Origin: Rheinheimera sp.
GTDB taxonomy: Bacteria > Pseudomonadota > Gammaproteobacteria > Enterobacterales > Alteromonadaceae
Assembly (NCBI GenBank): GCA_008015325.1
Contig: SSFI01000003.1
Span: forward strand, 1-64,000
DNA length: 64,000 bases
Direction of reading: 5' to 3'
Shown in pieces: positions 45,477 to 55,365 of the stretch (its first letter is position 1; the number at the start of each line of letters is the position of its first letter). Both the position numbers and the translations under genes were made by a program. Under the pieces are notes generated by a model. That model was not told the origin of the DNA. It did no database searches and saw only the letters and a program-made list of their open reading frames with translations.

Positions 45477-46178
45477 ATGAATATCCTTCTGCTCAGCAGT
45501 TCCCGCGCCGGCAACAGCGACTATCTGGCACCGGCACTGGGCCTTATCGCAGCGCAGCTTACAGATCGACGCGAAGTGCTGTTTGTGCCGTACGCCGGCG
45601 TCACTGTGTCTTACGACGATTATCAGCGAAAGGTTCAAGAGGCGTTACAGCCCTTAGGCATCAAAGTGAATTCCATCCACCAGTTTGCCGATGCGAAACA
45701 GGCACTTCAGCAGGCGCAAGCCGTGATGGTCGGCGGCGGTAATACTTTTGCGTTGCTACAGCGGCTTTATCAGCATGATTTAGTGAAGGAATTGCGTCAG
45801 CTTGTGTTGCAGGGGCTGCCCTATACCGGCTGGAGCGCCGGATCCAATATCGCCGGTCTGAGCATTCGCACCACCAACGACATGCCGATTGTCGAACCAC
45901 CGTCGTTCGATGCGTTGCAGCTGTTACCGTTTCAGCTCAATCCGCATTACGCCAATTTTGCCCCGCCCGGATTTCACGGTGAAACCCGCGATATGCGTCT
46001 GGCTGAATTTATGCAGCTGAATCCCCAAACCCCGGTAGTCGGTTTGCCGGAAGGTACGGCACTGCGTTTGCTTGGCGGCACACTGCGTTACCTCGGTGAC
46101 ACCGATGCGGCGTTATTTCAGCAAGGCGCGAAAACCGCCATTGCGCCAGACAGCGATCTGTCAGCTTTATTAAATTGA
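45477..46178 (+). CDS. pepE: Dipeptidase E (alpha-aspartyl dipeptidase)
   Basis: 233 residues of peptidase family S51. The nucleophile is the Ser in GWSAGSNIAG, near residue 120, and MVGGGNTFALL is typical. It hydrolyses Asp-X dipeptides in the cytoplasm. ATG 45477 has AGGAA upstream; the frame to 45381 is an extension. It overlaps the convergent bioD by 9 nt. Confidence 0.93.
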   Translation: MNILLLSSSRAGNSDYLAPALGLIAAQLTDRREVLFVPYAGVTVSYDDYQRKVQEALQPLGIKVNSIHQFADAKQALQQAQAVMVGGGNTFALLQRLYQHDLVKELRQLVLQGLPYTGWSAGSNIAGLSIRTTNDMPIVEPPSFDALQLLPFQLNPHYANFAPPGFHGETRDMRLAEFMQLNPQTPVVGLPEGTALRLLGGTLRYLGDTDAALFQQGAKTAIAPDSDLSALLN

Positions 46179-46877
46179 TTTGGCAATAGCCGCCAGTTGC
46201 AGTCTGAACTGTGTGGCCAGCTGCAGACAGACATCGTCATCAGCGCCGCCGGGTGCATACGGCATCGTTGCCAGCAGCGGCAGTTGCAGCCGGTGTGACA
46301 GGTCGTCCAGTGTTTCTGCCAGATAATGCAGTTGTGGGTTCAGGATATTGGCGATGTAACCCAGAACCGGAACACCGGCACGACGCAGTTCGCGCACCGT
46401 CAGCAAACTGTGGTTCAGGCAGCCAAGCTTCACGCCGACCACCAGTACCACCGGCCATTGATGCCGTACTACCCAATCAGCCAGATATTCGTCGGCATTG
46501 AGTGGCAACAACCAGCCGCCGGCGCCTTCAATCAGTTCAAGCTGACTGTCACTTTGCGGCAGTAACTGCTCGAGTACAGCGAGTGATAGCGGCTGCTGCA
46601 GCGCCTGTGCGGCCAGATGCGGTGCTGTTGGCAGTTGAAAACACAGTGGATTCACTACATTTGTCGGTTGCCCGGTCACTGCGGCCAGTGTTTTTGCATC
46701 CGGATTCAGTCCATCCGCGTCGACGCCGCTGGCGATGGGCTTTAGCGCTGTGCATTGCAACCCGGACAAGCGTAAACCACGCAATAGAGCGCTGCTGCAA
46801 TAGGTTTTGCCGGCATCGGTATCTGTGCCTGTGACAAAAAACCGCAGTGGCGTTGTGTTGAATGCTCTGTCACTCAT
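46170..46877 (-). CDS. bioD: Dethiobiotin synthetase
   Basis: 235 residues. P-loop in FVTGTDTDAGKTYCSS; KPIASGV and EGAGGWLLPLN are conserved. Converts 7,8-diaminopelargonate, CO2 and ATP into dethiobiotin. ATG overlaps the bioC stop (ATGA). Last gene of bioBFCD. Confidence 0.95.
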   Translation of the reverse strand: MSDRAFNTTPLRFFVTGTDTDAGKTYCSSALLRGLRLSGLQCTALKPIASGVDADGLNPDAKTLAAVTGQPTNVVNPLCFQLPTAPHLAAQALQQPLSLAVLEQLLPQSDSQLELIEGAGGWLLPLNADEYLADWVVRHQWPVVLVVGVKLGCLNHSLLTVRELRRAGVPVLGYIANILNPQLHYLAETLDDLSHRLQLPLLATMPYAPGGADDDVCLQLATQFRLQLAAIAKSI

Positions 46878-47692
46878 CGCATCTGACCGAAAATAAACAG
46901 TACCTGATAACTGAGTGGCAGGCCTTGCGTGGTCAGATTACGCTGATAGGCATCGGCAAAGCGCTGCCAATGACCACGGCCAACCAGACCTGGCACACTG
47001 CCAGCTTTCAGGCCGGTGTAATTGGCGCCAACCTGTTTAAATTCGCGGGCCAGCGTAAATACATCGGGAAAAAACAGCTGAAACGTCTTTTGTTGACCAT
47101 GGCAACTTAACCCGTTGGCTCTGGCGGCACGCAGATAATCAGCCACCGGACTAAAACTTAAGATGGGCGGCTTTTGCCCCGTCTGATGCCAGGCTTGCTG
47201 AAACTCATGCATCGACTCTTCCACCAGCGTGGTCAGCACAAAATGGCCGCCAGGTTTTAATACCCGGGCGATTTCGGCAAAGACCGGCGCCGGATCCGGG
47301 CACCACTGCAGCATCAGCGAACTGAACACAGTGTCGACGCTGTCATCTGGCAATGGGATTTGCGCCGCGTTCGCCTGAATAAGGCGCCGGGCGATGCCAT
47401 GGCGTTTCGCCTGTTCCAACATGGCTGCACTTAAATCCAAAGCGATGAGCTCATCACAAAAGCTACTCAGATTGTGATGAAACCAGCCCGGACCACAGCC
47501 CAAATCCAATAAAGTGCCCTGCTGCTGTTGCGGCAAAAATCGCAGGGCATCAAAAGCTACCTCGCGTTGTAGCCGTGCGCTTTGTTCGTAGGTTTGTGCC
47601 GCTTTTCCAAAATGTGCACTGATTTGCTCTGCTTGCAGTTGGCTCTCCACCGAAAATCCTGTGATAAATCTGTTAATTTGAATCTGAGTCAA
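46874..47692 (-). CDS. bioC: Malonyl-ACP O-methyltransferase
   Basis: 272 residues of the class I methyltransferase fold, with the SAM site LLDLGCGPGWF and VFSSLMLQWCPD. It methylates malonyl-ACP to start pimeloyl synthesis. The first in-frame start is TTG 47692 inside the bioF end (20-nt overlap); a later GTG at V15 is possible. Membership in bioBFCD supports the call. No bioH or bioG is in the window. Confidence 0.92.
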   Translation of the reverse strand: MTQIQINRFITGFSVESQLQAEQISAHFGKAAQTYEQSARLQREVAFDALRFLPQQQQGTLLDLGCGPGWFHHNLSSFCDELIALDLSAAMLEQAKRHGIARRLIQANAAQIPLPDDSVDTVFSSLMLQWCPDPAPVFAEIARVLKPGGHFVLTTLVEESMHEFQQAWHQTGQKPPILSFSPVADYLRAARANGLSCHGQQKTFQLFFPDVFTLAREFKQVGANYTGLKAGSVPGLVGRGHWQRFADAYQRNLTTQGLPLSYQVLFIFGQMR

Positions 47693-48839
47693 CAGGCCTT
47701 GCTTTCACTAAAGCGCTGATAAGATTTGTAATTTGTGCCGGACTGTGGGCGGCGGACAAGCAAATGCGCAGCCGCGCCTGCGGCACTGTCGGCGGCCGAA
47801 TGGCGGTCAGCCAGATACCGGCTTTTTTCAGTGCCTGACTCCATAGAATCGCTGTGGCATTGTCCCGGCAAAGTAACGGCTGGATGGCGGTGACCGAATC
47901 CGTCAGTTGCAAGCCTGCTGTTACAGCGCCACTGCGAAACAAGGCGATATTTTCGGCCATTTTGTCTCGTCGCCACTGCTCGCGCCGGCATAACTCAATG
48001 CTGTGCACCATCGCCTGACAAAGCGCCGGTGACAGCGCTGTGCTGTAGATATAATGCCTTGATTGCTGCCGGATATAATCAATCACATCGCGGCTGCCAG
48101 CCAAAAAACCTCCCTGGCCAGCCAATGCTTTTCCAAAATTCGCCATCAAGCACTGCAGTTGTTGTGCTGTTACGCCCTGCTGCTGCCAGCTGCCGCGCCC
48201 TTCTTCGCCAAGCACACCAATGCCGTGGGCATCATCGAGCAGCAACGGTTGTTCAGGTGACAACAGCGATAACAGCGCGCGGCTGTCGGTGATGTCGCCG
48301 TCCATGCTGAACACACCTTCGGTGGCCACCACCACAGCTTTATCCTGTGCTTTTGCTAAAAGCTGCCTGAGCGCTTGGAAGTCCTGATGCGGATAGCGTT
48401 TAAACCGCAGCTGCCCTTGCATCAGCACATCCTGCATCGAAGCATGACAATATTTGTCCAGCAGCAACAGCTCGTCCGGCGCCACCAGTGCGCTCAACAT
48501 GGCTTGATTAGCAGCAAAACCTGAGCTGAATAACAACACAGCTTCGACACCGAGCCAGTCGCACAGCACACGGCTGAGTTCTGCATGCGCCCTCTGAAAA
48601 CCTGTCACCAGCGGCGAACCGGTCGCGGCGCTGCCGACGTTGTGCGCCGCATCAGCAAACGCCTGACGCAGCGTTGGCGCGCTGGCAAGGCCCAGATAGT
48701 CGTTGCCGGAAAAATTCAGCAGCGTCTGGCCGTTAAAACCAAGCAGGCCGCCCGGCAAAGGTTGCAGCAACTGTTCCTGCCGGTACAAGCCCTGGTCGCG
48801 GCGCTGCGCCAGCCACTGTTGCATCTGGGATAAATGCAT
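47673..48839 (-). CDS. bioF: 8-amino-7-oxononanoate synthase
   Basis: 388 residues, PLP-dependent alpha-oxoamine synthase. GSAATGSPLVTGF, the LLDDAHGIGVLG motif and the PLP Lys in MANFGKALAGQGGF are visible. It condenses pimeloyl-ACP with alanine. Starts 5 nt after bioB stops. Confidence 0.95.
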   Translation of the reverse strand: MHLSQMQQWLAQRRDQGLYRQEQLLQPLPGGLLGFNGQTLLNFSGNDYLGLASAPTLRQAFADAAHNVGSAATGSPLVTGFQRAHAELSRVLCDWLGVEAVLLFSSGFAANQAMLSALVAPDELLLLDKYCHASMQDVLMQGQLRFKRYPHQDFQALRQLLAKAQDKAVVVATEGVFSMDGDITDSRALLSLLSPEQPLLLDDAHGIGVLGEEGRGSWQQQGVTAQQLQCLMANFGKALAGQGGFLAGSRDVIDYIRQQSRHYIYSTALSPALCQAMVHSIELCRREQWRRDKMAENIALFRSGAVTAGLQLTDSVTAIQPLLCRDNATAILWSQALKKAGIWLTAIRPPTVPQARLRICLSAAHSPAQITNLISALVKARPVDSDSN

Positions 48840-48844
48840 ATCAC

Positions 48845-49909
48845 TCAGACTGCGGCATGAAACAGACTGGGTTCAAGCTGCTCCTGAATGGCTTGTGCCA
48901 TAGCGGCTTCATGCGCTTCGTCAGACACATCGCCGCGCTGTTCAGGTTTTAAACCCAACTTGGCGAACAGCTGCATATCGGCGTTGGCTTCCGGATTTTC
49001 GGTGGTCAGTAGTTTATCGCCATAGAAAATCGAGTTGGCACCGGCCATAAAACACAGCGCCTGCATCTGCTCATTCATCCGGGTTCGACCAGCGGATAAC
49101 CGCACATGGCTTTTCGGTAACATGATGCGCGCCACGGCAATGGTGCGGATAAACTCAAATCCGTCTAAATCTTCAACGTTTTCCAGCGGTGTACCAGCGA
49201 CTTTGACCAGCATATTGATCGGCACTGATTCCGGATGTTCCGGCAAATTGGCGATTTGGCGTAATAACGCTGAGCGGTCATTGGCGCTCTCACCCATGCC
49301 AACAATACCGCCGCAGCAGACTTTCATGCCGGCGTCTCGCACGTGTGACAGCGTGTCGAGGCGGTCCTGATAAGTGCGGGTGGTGATGATTTCGCCATAA
49401 AATTCCGGCGAGGTATCCAGGTTATGGTTGTAATAATCAAGGCCTGCGCCGGCCAGCTCCTGCGCCTGATCAGCAGTAAGTTTACCGAGCGTCATACAGG
49501 TTTCCAGGCCCATGCCTTTCACGCCTTTGATCCTTTCCATGATGTAAGGCATGTCGCGTTGTTTTGGATTGCTCCAGGCTGCGCCCATACAAAACCGGCT
49601 AGCGCCCTGCTCTTTGGCGGCTTTGGCCTGCGTCAGCACTTTTTCGACTTCCAGTAAACGCTCACGATCGAGGCCGGTATTGTAATGACCACTTTGCGGG
49701 CAATATTTACAGTCTTCCGCACAGGCGCCGGTTTTAATCGACAACAGCGTACTGACCTGCACTTCATTGGCCGGAAAGTTGGCCCGGTGCACTAGCTGAG
49801 CGCGAAACATCAAATCATTAAATGGCAGCGCAAACAGTGCGTTTACCTCGGCCAAAGTCCAGTTGTGGCGAACTTCAGAAAGGCTTGGGTCAGTAAAAAG
49901 CGAATGCAT
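48845..49909 (-). CDS. bioB: Biotin synthase
   Basis: 354 residues from ATG 49909; the long frame to 50269 overlaps bioA and the operator and is rejected. Radical-SAM cluster motif C-x3-C-x2-C in [16 protein letters not shown]. Inserts sulfur into dethiobiotin. First gene of bioBFCD, divergent from bioA with a BirA-type operator between. Confidence 0.97.
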   Translation of the reverse strand: MHSLFTDPSLSEVRHNWTLAEVNALFALPFNDLMFRAQLVHRANFPANEVQVSTLLSIKTGACAEDCKYCPQSGHYNTGLDRERLLEVEKVLTQAKAAKEQGASRFCMGAAWSNPKQRDMPYIMERIKGVKGMGLETCMTLGKLTADQAQELAGAGLDYYNHNLDTSPEFYGEIITTRTYQDRLDTLSHVRDAGMKVCCGGIVGMGESANDRSALLRQIANLPEHPESVPINMLVKVAGTPLENVEDLDGFEFIRTIAVARIMLPKSHVRLSAGRTRMNEQMQALCFMAGANSIFYGDKLLTTENPEANADMQLFAKLGLKPEQRGDVSDEAHEAAMAQAIQEQLEPSLFHAAV

Positions 49910-49973
49910 AAGAGTCCCTGTATTTCGTTTGTCTTTGTCTGGGTTTGCCGCTAGTCTATCGGCGCGCGGCGCC

Positions 49974-50006
49974 TTGTCAACGCGTACCAGTTCATTAGGT
50001 TTACCA
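49974..50006. promoter_or_regulatory. BirA biotin operator in the bioB/bioA divergent region
   Basis: TTGTCAACG, 15 nt, then GGTTTACCA. This fits the gammaproteobacterial BirA operator (TTGTAAACC-N15-GGTTTACAA) at 7 and 8 of 9 positions of the two halves with the normal spacing. It lies 12 nt before the bioA ATG and 65 nt before bioB, so biotinyl-AMP-bound BirA should shut both arms. Confidence 0.78.
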
Positions 50007-50017
50007 GTGGTTATTAT

Positions 50018-51322
50018 ATGAGCATTGATTTGCAGTTTGACCGCCAGCATCTGTGGCATCCTTATACTTCGATGGCAAACCCTTTGCCGGTATACCCGGT
50101 CAAAAGTGCCAATGGCGTCTGGCTGCAGCTTGAAGATGGTCGCACGCTGGTCGATGGTACCTCCAGCTGGTGGGCCGCCATTCACGGTTATAACCACCCT
50201 CAGCTGAACGCGGCCGTGACCAATCAACTGCAGCAGATGAGCCATGTGATGTTTGGTGGTATCACCCATGCGCCGGCGGTGGAATTAGGTAAACTGCTGC
50301 TGCAGCTGGTGCCACCGGCGTTACAGCATATTTTCTATGCTGACAGTGGTTCTATTGCGGTGGAAGTGGCGCTGAAAATGGCACTGCAATATCAGCTGGC
50401 GCGTGGCAACAGCAGCAAAACCCAGATGCTGAGCCTGCGTAAGGCCTACCATGGCGATACTTTTGCCACTATGGCGCTGTGTGACCCGGTCGATGGCATG
50501 CATGCGATGTTTCAGGGGCAGCTGACTTCGCATCTGTTTGCACCGGCACCAGAGCGCGCTTTTGACGACATATGGCAGCACAGCGATGGTCAGGCGCTCA
50601 GAGATTTATTTCAGCAGCACCACGCCCAACTCGCTGCCTTTGTGCTCGAACCTGTACTGCAAGGCGCCGGCGGCATGCGGCTGTATCATCCGGAGTATTT
50701 GCGCCTGGCGCGTGAACTTTGTAACCAATATGACGTGTTATTGATTTGCGACGAAATCGCCACAGGTTTTGGCCGCACCGGCAAACTTTTTGCGGTCGAT
50801 CATGCCGGCATCATTCCGGATATTTTGTGCCTTGGTAAAGCCTTAAGCGGCGGTTATATCACGCTCGCAGCGACGCTCTGCAGCACAGCGGTGGCCGATG
50901 GCATCAGCAGTGGCGCTGTTGGTGCATTGATGCATGGCCCGACTTATATGGCGAATCCGCTCGCCTGTGCGGTCGCCTGCGCCAGTTTGCGTATTATTCA
51001 AACCGGCGCTTGGCAGACGCAAGTCCAGTTGATAGAACAGCAGTTACAACAGTTAAAACGGCTCACCCAGTATCCGGCAGTCAAAGCAGTGCGGGTGTTA
51101 GGCGCGGTTGGTATTGTGGAGATGCAGAGCAATATTAATGTCGCTAAAGCGCAGGCGCTGATGGTGGCCCGCGGCGTCTGGATCCGGCCTTTTGGCAATC
51201 TGTATTATTTGATGCCGCCGTATATCATTGAAGAAACTGAGCTGTCGCAGCTGATTGCAGCGCTGGAATTTATTGTGCAGCAGGATGTAATGCATCAGGC
51301 GCAGGCTTTGCCGGGCGCCTAG
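50018..51322 (+). CDS. bioA: Adenosylmethionine-8-amino-7-oxononanoate aminotransferase
   Basis: 434 residues, class III aminotransferase. [15 protein letters not shown] at the N-terminus, [16 protein letters not shown], and the PLP Lys in [10 protein letters not shown]. Uses SAM as amino donor. Divergent from bioBFCD. Confidence 0.96.
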   Translation: MSIDLQFDRQHLWHPYTSMANPLPVYPVKSANGVWLQLEDGRTLVDGTSSWWAAIHGYNHPQLNAAVTNQLQQMSHVMFGGITHAPAVELGKLLLQLVPPALQHIFYADSGSIAVEVALKMALQYQLARGNSSKTQMLSLRKAYHGDTFATMALCDPVDGMHAMFQGQLTSHLFAPAPERAFDDIWQHSDGQALRDLFQQHHAQLAAFVLEPVLQGAGGMRLYHPEYLRLARELCNQYDVLLICDEIATGFGRTGKLFAVDHAGIIPDILCLGKALSGGYITLAATLCSTAVADGISSGAVGALMHGPTYMANPLACAVACASLRIIQTGAWQTQVQLIEQQLQQLKRLTQYPAVKAVRVLGAVGIVEMQSNINVAKAQALMVARGVWIRPFGNLYYLMPPYIIEETELSQLIAALEFIVQQDVMHQAQALPGA

Positions 51323-51690
51323 ATTTGGTAGAAGAAACTTAACGCCGCCATAGCAATCAACAGTAAAGCGACCGAATTGTATTGCTGACGGTCAGTGGCA
51401 CGGCGTAAGCGGAACTGATTCAATATGATGCTGCACAAACTGACCAGACAGCACCACCAGAGCAGATAAATCAGCTGGCCGGTTAAGGTAGGCTCCCAAT
51501 ATTCGCGGATCTGGATGCCCCAATAACGTACCAGGCCGGAATTCATCTCAGGTTTGGCCATATGACTGAGGCCCAAAGCCACAATCAGCATGACCCAGCC
51601 AATCACCGACAACCAGTGAAAACTCGACACTACCCAATCCGGGCCTTTGCGGCGGTTTTTACGCGGTTGGCTGCGAAGAGGCTCGTTCAC
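51319..51690 (-). CDS. Small membrane protein of unknown function
   Basis: 123 residues. A basic N-terminus (RKNRRKGPDW) is followed by three hydrophobic segments (VIGWVMLIVALGLSH, LIYLLWWCCLVSLCSIIL, SVALLLIAMAALSFF), so N-in topology is expected. It overlaps the convergent bioA by 4 nt and is divergent from asnS. I do not recognise a family. Confidence 0.65.
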   Translation of the reverse strand: MNEPLRSQPRKNRRKGPDWVVSSFHWLSVIGWVMLIVALGLSHMAKPEMNSGLVRYWGIQIREYWEPTLTGQLIYLLWWCCLVSLCSIILNQFRLRRATDRQQYNSVALLLIAMAALSFFYQI

Positions 51691-51806
51691 GGCACTGTTC
51701 CTTCGGTTTGTGACAAGTTTTGCTTGTGCTTAGGCGCTGCCTGCGTATCATTACACCTCCTGAATTAAAATCAAACTTTTCTGAAGCGCAAGTTGGAGCC
51801 TGATGC

Positions 51807-53207
51807 ATGACGCATGCAGTGATTAAAGACGTACTTGCCGGCCAGTATGCTGCCGGTGCCACTATTACCGTCAAAGGTTGGATCCGGACCCGTCGTGATT
51901 CCAAAGCCGGTATTTCTTTCCTCGCCGTACACGACGGCAGCTGTTTCGAAGCACTGCAAGCCGTCGCTCCGGCTGAACTGAATAATTATGAATCTGAGAT
52001 TAAGCGTCTGACCACCGCCTGCTCTGTGATTGTCACCGGCACAGTGGTGAAATCTGAAGGTCAGGGTCAGGCTTATGAAATCCAGGCGAGCAACGTTGAA
52101 GTGCTGGGCTGGGTAGAAAACCCGGATACTTACCCGATGGCGCCAAAACGCCACAGTATGGAATACCTACGCGAACAGGCGCATTTACGCGCCCGCACTA
52201 ATATGGTCGGCGCTATCACCCGCGTGCGGCATTGCCTGGCGCAGGCCATCCACCGTTTCTTCCACGAACGTGGTTTTTATTGGATCAGCACGCCAATCAT
52301 CACTGGTGCAGATGCTGAAGGTGCCGGCGAGATGTTCCGCGTCAGCACGCTGGATTTAGAAAATCTGCCGCGCGATGACAAAGGCCATATCGACTACAAA
52401 CAGGACTTCTTCGGCAAAGAGACGTTCCTGACCGTTTCAGGTCAGCTGAACGTTGAAACCTACGCTTGTGCCCTGTCGAACGTCTACACATTCGGCCCGA
52501 CGTTCCGGGCAGAAAACTCCAACACCACGCGCCATTTAGCTGAGTTCTGGATGATCGAGCCGGAAGTGGCTTTTGCTGAACTCAAAGACGTGGCGCAGCT
52601 CGCTGAAGACATGCTGAAATACGTTTTTAAAGCCGTATTGGCTGAGCGTGCCGATGACATGGCGTTTTTCGCTGAACGCGTTGACGACAAAGCCATCAGC
52701 CGCCTGCAGCAAATCGTTGAATCCAGCTTTGTGCGGATGGATTACACCGACGCCATCACTATCCTGCAAAACTGCGGTAAGAAGTTCGAATACGCCGTTG
52801 AATGGGGTGTGGACTTACAATCTGAACACGAGCGTTACCTGGCCGAAGTGCACGTCGGCGCGCCGGTGATCCTGCAAAACTATCCAAAAGACATCAAAGC
52901 ATTTTATATGCGGATGAACGAAGACGGCAAAACCGTCGCCGCGATGGATATTCTGGCTCCTGGCATCGGTGAAATCATCGGTGGCAGCCAGCGTGAAGAA
53001 CGTCTGGAGCAGTTAGACGCGCGGATGGATGCGATGGGTCTGAACAAAGAAGACTACAGCTGGTACCGTGACCTGCGCCGTTATGGCACAGTGCCACATG
53101 CTGGTTTTGGCCTCGGCTTTGAACGTCTGGTTTCTTATGTGACAGGCGTCGGTAACGTGCGTGATGTGATTGCGTTCCCTCGTACACCGGGCAACGCTGA
53201 GTTCTAA
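51807..53207 (+). CDS. asnS: Asparaginyl-tRNA synthetase
   Basis: 466 residues, class IIb synthetase with an N-terminal OB fold ([18 protein letters not shown]), motif 2 ([18 protein letters not shown]) and motif 3 ([15 protein letters not shown]). Start ATG 51807 among closely spaced ATGs is set by the frame. Ends 13 nt before a terminator. Confidence 0.98.
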   Translation: MTHAVIKDVLAGQYAAGATITVKGWIRTRRDSKAGISFLAVHDGSCFEALQAVAPAELNNYESEIKRLTTACSVIVTGTVVKSEGQGQAYEIQASNVEVLGWVENPDTYPMAPKRHSMEYLREQAHLRARTNMVGAITRVRHCLAQAIHRFFHERGFYWISTPIITGADAEGAGEMFRVSTLDLENLPRDDKGHIDYKQDFFGKETFLTVSGQLNVETYACALSNVYTFGPTFRAENSNTTRHLAEFWMIEPEVAFAELKDVAQLAEDMLKYVFKAVLAERADDMAFFAERVDDKAISRLQQIVESSFVRMDYTDAITILQNCGKKFEYAVEWGVDLQSEHERYLAEVHVGAPVILQNYPKDIKAFYMRMNEDGKTVAAMDILAPGIGEIIGGSQREERLEQLDARMDAMGLNKEDYSWYRDLRRYGTVPHAGFGLGFERLVSYVTGVGNVRDVIAFPRTPGNAEF

Positions 53208-53220
53208 GTTCTGCCACAAT

Positions 53221-53248
53221 AAAAAAACCGCCTGCTGGCGGTTTTTTT
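53221..53248. terminator. Terminator between asnS and the nitroreductase gene
   Basis: ACCGCC / GGCGGT stem with a TGCT loop, A-run before and T-run after; serves asnS and can also serve the convergent gene. Confidence 0.92.
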
Positions 53249-53260
53249 ATTCGCTAATGG

Positions 53261-53821
53261 CTATTGAAAGTCGCTGAAAAACTCACTGACTTCCAGCGGC
53301 GGCCGTTGCGGCGTCTCTGAGGCACAAGTGCCGAGATACAGATAACCGACGATTTCATCGTCTTCGGCAAGGCCAAGCGCCTGACGGACAAATTCATATT
53401 GGGTATAAGCGCCGGTGCGCCAGATGCCACCAAAGCCCAGCGCAAATGCGGCTTGTTGCATCGCCATTACCGCACAGGCGGCAGATTGTACCTGCTCTGC
53501 CACCGGTACCTTATGATGCTCACGGCATTTGGCAATACAGGCTATGACCATTGGCGCGCGCAGTGGCAACTGACGGGCACGTTCTAATAAATCGTTGGCA
53601 ATGGCTGGGTCTTCCTCCAGCGCCGCTTCGGCAAAAATATCACCGAGTTTTTCCAGCGCGGGTTTTCCGCTAAAAACGACAAAACGCCAGGGCCGCAATC
53701 CCCCGTGGTCCGGCACCCGCAACGCGGCTTGTTTAATCAGTTGCAAAGCTTCGCCCTGTGGCGCCGGCTCCGTCAGACGGGAAGAGGAATAGCGGGTAGT
53801 TAATAAGGTAATGGCGTCCAT
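53261..53821 (-). CDS. ydjA: YdjA-type nitroreductase
   Basis: 186 residues of the small nitroreductase subfamily of E. coli YdjA: TTRYSSSRLTEPAP at the N-terminus, AALRVPDHGGLRPWRF and GFGGIWRTGAYT. FMN-dependent NAD(P)H oxidoreductase acting on nitro compounds in vitro; the natural substrate is unknown. Confidence 0.92.
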   Translation of the reverse strand: MDAITLLTTRYSSSRLTEPAPQGEALQLIKQAALRVPDHGGLRPWRFVVFSGKPALEKLGDIFAEAALEEDPAIANDLLERARQLPLRAPMVIACIAKCREHHKVPVAEQVQSAACAVMAMQQAAFALGFGGIWRTGAYTQYEFVRQALGLAEDDEIVGYLYLGTCASETPQRPPLEVSEFFSDFQ

Positions 53822-53943
53822 AAATAAACCCTTCAGAAAGTCCCGCTAAGGCTAGCAAACTTCAGCTTCAAACGACAACATGATTTGCAGCCGCTACCGC
53901 TGAATGCGTTAATTTCAACCTAAAACCGTTATTTTTCAGTGGA

Positions 53944-55356
53944 TTAAATAGCTAAAGTGTTTTGGTAGAATTGCAGATACGCACCCGCTGCCTGCTGCCA
54001 GTCAAATACCTGCGCCATGCCGCGTTGTTGCACACTGCGATATTTACGTTTGTTCTGATACAGCGCGAGAGCCTGCTGCAGAGCTTCTAAAAGCGCATCA
54101 ACCGTTGGTTCGGCAAAAACAATGCCGGTAGCGCCCCGTGCCGGCAGCCCTACCACTGTGTCTTTTAAGCCTCCGGTCGCCCGCACCAGCGGCACAGTGC
54201 CATAGCGCAAACTGTAAATCTGATTAAGCCCGCAAGGTTCAAACAAACTCGGCATTAAGAAAAAGTCACCGGCCGCTTCGACCTGATGCGACAACGGCTC
54301 GTCAAAACCTTCCAGTAAGCGGAATTGTTGCGGAAATTGTTGCTCAAGCTGACGTAATGGCTGGATAAATTGCTGCTCACCGGTGCCCATTACCACCACT
54401 TGTACTGCAGTGTCAGCTAAAAAGCGCTGTAATGCCGGAATAAGCAAACTGAATCCTTTTTGCCCCGTCACCCGGCTGACACTGACAAACAGAGGTGCAG
54501 TGCTTTCCGGCAACTGGGTGTGGCGGCGCAGCTCCGCTTTACACAGCGTTTTACCGGTTAAATCGCTGGCATCGTATCGGGAAAATAAACTGAAATCGGT
54601 GGCTGGGTTCCAGCGGCTATAATCGCAGCCATTTAAGATGCCACGAAAATGCTGTTGTTTTTGCTGATAGAGCGCCGACAGACCATTAGCAGCCGGTTCA
54701 GAAAGTAGTTCGTCGCGATAACCAGGGCTGACGGTATTCACCGCATCGGCCTGCCACAACCCAAGCGCTAATAAAGTGGTCGGTAATTCGGCTGGCAACT
54801 GCCAGTGTGAGAGTCCCAGCTGCCCAAGCTCGTGCCGGCCAAACCCCTGCTGATACGCAGCGTTATGCACGGTCAGCACAAACTTACTGTGTAACAGTGC
54901 GCCATGGCGCATCTCTTTGAGGTAACAGCTGGCGAGCGCACTTTGCCAGTCGTGACCGTGCACGATATCCACAGGTTCTGCCTGCTGCGCCAGATACTCC
55001 AGCGCAGCTTTGCAAAACATGGCAAAACGTTCGAGGTTGTCCGGATAGGGTTGCTCGCCATCATCATAGGGCCGGGGCCGCTGAAAAAACTGGTGATGTT
55101 CAATCAGTGCCACCGGAATATCATCGACTGAGGTATGCCGCACAGCACAGCCATAAGTCTGGCTACCAAGGTTAAAGTACATCGACTGCCATTCAGCCGT
55201 GCAGCTGACCCCGTACAACGCACCATAACGTGGCATGATTATCTGCACTGCATGACCGGCTTGCTGTAAAGCTTTGGCCAGACCTCGGGTTGCATCGGCT
55301 AAACCACCGGTTTTCAGCAAACCTTCAAATTCACTGCAGATAAACGCCAAACGCAT
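53944..55356 (-). CDS. glgA: Glycogen synthase
   Basis: 470 residues, GT5. The ADP-glucose binding KTGGLAD near residue 16, HDWQSAL, and the C-terminal FEPCGLNQIYSLRYGTVPLVRATGG (E-x7-E-like segment, shown by SLFEPCGLNQIYSLRYG) are seen. Adds glucose from ADP-glucose to glycogen. Starts 9 nt after glgC, AAGGAG before ATG. Confidence 0.96.
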   Translation of the reverse strand: MRLAFICSEFEGLLKTGGLADATRGLAKALQQAGHAVQIIMPRYGALYGVSCTAEWQSMYFNLGSQTYGCAVRHTSVDDIPVALIEHHQFFQRPRPYDDGEQPYPDNLERFAMFCKAALEYLAQQAEPVDIVHGHDWQSALASCYLKEMRHGALLHSKFVLTVHNAAYQQGFGRHELGQLGLSHWQLPAELPTTLLALGLWQADAVNTVSPGYRDELLSEPAANGLSALYQQKQQHFRGILNGCDYSRWNPATDFSLFSRYDASDLTGKTLCKAELRRHTQLPESTAPLFVSVSRVTGQKGFSLLIPALQRFLADTAVQVVVMGTGEQQFIQPLRQLEQQFPQQFRLLEGFDEPLSHQVEAAGDFFLMPSLFEPCGLNQIYSLRYGTVPLVRATGGLKDTVVGLPARGATGIVFAEPTVDALLEALQQALALYQNKRKYRSVQQRGMAQVFDWQQAAGAYLQFYQNTLAI

Positions 55357-55365
55357 GCCAGCTCC

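Noticed and set aside
48845..50269. 474-codon bioB
   Set aside because: The extra 120 residues run antisense through bioA and the operator; ATG 49909 gives the normal BioB start.
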